Source: Azomonas macrocytogenes
Lineage (GTDB): Bacteria; Pseudomonadota; Gammaproteobacteria; Pseudomonadales; Pseudomonadaceae
DNA: 56,071 nucleotides
Reading direction: 5' to 3'
NCBI RefSeq assembly: GCF_014191985.1
Contig: NZ_JACHXI010000019.1
Coordinates: forward strand, 32,001 to 88,071
Each line of letters opens with the position of its first letter. The stretch's first letter is position 1. Made by a program: the position numbers and the translations under genes. The notes beneath the pieces were generated by a model. It saw only the letters and a list, made by a program, of their open reading frames with translations. It was not told where the DNA came from and did no database searches. Positions 54,770 through 56,071 of this stretch are shown in pieces.

Positions 54770-55744
54770 ATGTCCAAGCAGCCTTCGGCTATCGATGATT
54801 CTGTTCATGCTTTGCTGGAAACGGTGGCCCAACCGGTCAACTGGCAGCTGGAGCGGATTGTCGAAGAGTTGCGTGCCGCCCGTGCCGAGTGGCGCAGCAG
54901 TACCGGGCGGATTCGCGAACTGGGTGGCCGTGAGTTGCCTTCGCGTCAGGCTGTCGCTGATATTCTCGCTGCCCTGAGTGGTGCATTGTTCCCCATGCGC
55001 CTTGGCCCTAGCAGCCTGCGTGAAGAAAGCGAGAGCTTCTATGTTGGCTATACCCTCGATAATGCGCTCAACAACCTGTTGGGCCAGGTCCAGTTGGAGC
55101 TGCGCTACGCCGCTCGCCAGCGCGGTGAGGCCGAAAAGGATCTGGAAGCACGGGCAGTACGGATCGTCCGCGATTTTGCTGCTGCCTTGCCGAATTTGCG
55201 GCGTTTACTCGACAGTGATGTGATCGCTGCCTACAACGGCGATCCGGCGGCGCGTAGCGTCGATGAAGTTTTGCTCTGCTATCCCGGTATCCTCGCGGTT
55301 ATTCACCATCGCCTGGCGCATCATTTGTATCAGACCGGATTGCCGCTCCTGGCGCGCATCAGCGCGGAAATTGCCCACTCGGCCACCGGCATCGATATCC
55401 ATCCGGGAGCGCAGATTGGCCACAGCTTTTTCATCGACCATGGCACAGGCGTGGTGATCGGTGAAACCGCAGTCATCGGCAATCATGTGCGCATTTATCA
55501 GGCCGTGACTCTCGGTGCCAAGCGCTTCGATGTCGACGAATCCGGCAATCTGCAGAAGGGTCAGGCGCGCCATCCGATCGTCGAGGACGATGTGGTGATC
55601 TACGCCGGTGCCACCATCCTCGGGCGTATCACTATCGGCAAGGGCTCCACCATCGGTGGCAATGTCTGGCTGACCCGCAGCGTGCCACCTGGCAGCAGTA
55701 TCACCCAGGCGAACTTGCAAAATCTGCCAGGCAGCGCGCGGTAA
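54770..55744 (+). CDS. Serine O-acetyltransferase EpsC, copy 2
   Basis: A 324-residue paralogue of the gene at 44686, with the same helical N-domain (QPVNWQLERIVEELRAARAEWRSS) and hexapeptide C-domain (HPGAQIGHSFFIDHGTG, ITIGKGSTIGGNVWLT). Both have the AAGGAGTCTNT leader. Its 3' 300 nt (55337-55636) are about 97% identical to copy 1 while the first 500 nt are much more different, which suggests gene conversion. Downstream of a rhodanese rather than next to met genes. Confidence 0.92.
   Translation: MSKQPSAIDDSVHALLETVAQPVNWQLERIVEELRAARAEWRSSTGRIRELGGRELPSRQAVADILAALSGALFPMRLGPSSLREESESFYVGYTLDNALNNLLGQVQLELRYAARQRGEAEKDLEARAVRIVRDFAAALPNLRRLLDSDVIAAYNGDPAARSVDEVLLCYPGILAVIHHRLAHHLYQTGLPLLARISAEIAHSATGIDIHPGAQIGHSFFIDHGTGVVIGETAVIGNHVRIYQAVTLGAKRFDVDESGNLQKGQARHPIVEDDVVIYAGATILGRITIGKGSTIGGNVWLTRSVPPGSSITQANLQNLPGSAR
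55337..55636 (+). repeat. 300-nt tract shared with EpsC copy 1
   Basis: Partner of 45241-45540 in direct orientation, 10,096 bp apart. The same 8 differences apply. Confidence 0.9.
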
Positions 55745-55902
55745 TCGCACGACGAACCTTTTCGTTTGCCTGCCCTGACCACTGAACACCGAGCATGTAA
55801 GTAGCTTGCAGGCATGTCATTACTGATGCCTGGCTGTGACCACGTTCACTCTGCTCGGTTGTATATCTTTTAATTATAAATATATAATCAAAAACACACA
55901 TG

Positions 55903-55977
55903 GATCGGTCACAGTTTTTTCATCGATCACGGTGCAGTATGGCCGTCGCCGAAACCGACAATCCTGTGCGTATTCAG
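55903..55977 (+). pseudogene. Decayed third EpsC fragment
   Basis: GATCGGTCACAGTTTTTTCA, CATCGATCACGG, GAAACCG and CCTGTGCGTATT follow, in order, the epsC copies' GATCGGCCACAGCTTTTTCA, CATCGACCATGG, GAAACCG and CATGTGCGCATTT. Base changes and small deletions shift the frame and remove the protein. It is preceded by an AT-rich stretch (55860-55900) and followed at once by the unit at 55979. Confidence 0.65.
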
Positions 55978-55978
55978 C

Positions 55979-56071
55979 TAGGGGCTGTTGACGTTTCGAG
56001 CCAGAGGCGTTGATGAAGAAGAGCAAACCCGCAGAATTCAGGGCCCAGCCAGATAACCCCGCGAGTTTGCA
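55979..56071. other. Unassigned DNA at the right edge, possibly a repeat or element end
   Basis: From TAGGGGCTGTTGACGTTTCG onward the sequence no longer resembles epsC. The abrupt change and GGCTGTTGACG start resemble the ends of Pseudomonas interspersed repeats, but only 93 bp are available and no partner end is in the window. Confidence 0.35.

Overview
The window reads as chromosomal DNA of a Pseudomonas-type gammaproteobacterium (Pseudomonadaceae). The evidence is the block mucD-lepA-lepB-DUF4845-rnc-era-recO-pdxJ, the Pseudomonas-style neighbours icp, asrA-type lon and znuD, a dksA2-cobW pair, an OprD porin, and high-GC coding DNA with AT-rich gaps. No rRNA, tRNA, CRISPR array or intact transposase was seen.

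Layout. 1-2677 (minus): MoxR, DUF58, DUF4381 and VWA operon, running off the left edge. 2812-3513: a class I glutamine amidotransferase. 3712-12197 (plus): mucD, then lepA/lepB, rnc/era, recO/pdxJ and a DUF938 methyltransferase. The usual algU-mucABC genes are not upstream of mucD. 12554-14366: OprB porin and cytochrome c behind a Fur-like site. 14395-16606 (minus): cmoA, cmoB and a chagasin-type inhibitor. 17218-21016: two tandem royal-jelly/yellow-family secreted proteins and a secreted amidohydrolase. 21123-26092: lon (asrA type), a small CxxC protein and a zinc TonB receptor (znuD) with a Zur box. 26192-29621 (minus): DUF6156 protein, a 78-residue orphan, a Tus-like replication-terminus protein and an Fe-S oxidoreductase. 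30045-31748: fadD. 31786-35857 (minus): FecI-FecR-TonB receptor set, followed by a decayed second sigma gene under a near-perfect Fur box. 36556-38176: Zur-box-preceded dksA2-cobW.

38462-55744 is mostly sulfur scavenging. It holds a TauD-family dioxygenase with ABC ATPase and permease but no binding protein, a threonine-synthase-like enzyme, a cation/proton antiporter, an EpsC serine acetyltransferase, metNIQ with a flavin monooxygenase and two SfnB-type enzymes in one minus-strand operon, an OprD porin, a rhodanese, and a second EpsC. Together these would import organosulfur compounds, oxidise them to sulfite or sulfide, and supply O-acetylserine for cysteine synthesis.

Two zinc-starvation loci share an identical 13-bp palindrome (GTTATGATATAAC). 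The two EpsC genes share a 300-nt tract with only 8 differences by eye, while their 5' halves are much more diverged, and a third decayed EpsC fragment lies near the right edge. The most unexpected gene is the Tus-like protein at 27128-28093. All function calls come from reading translated sequence by eye; no database search was run.
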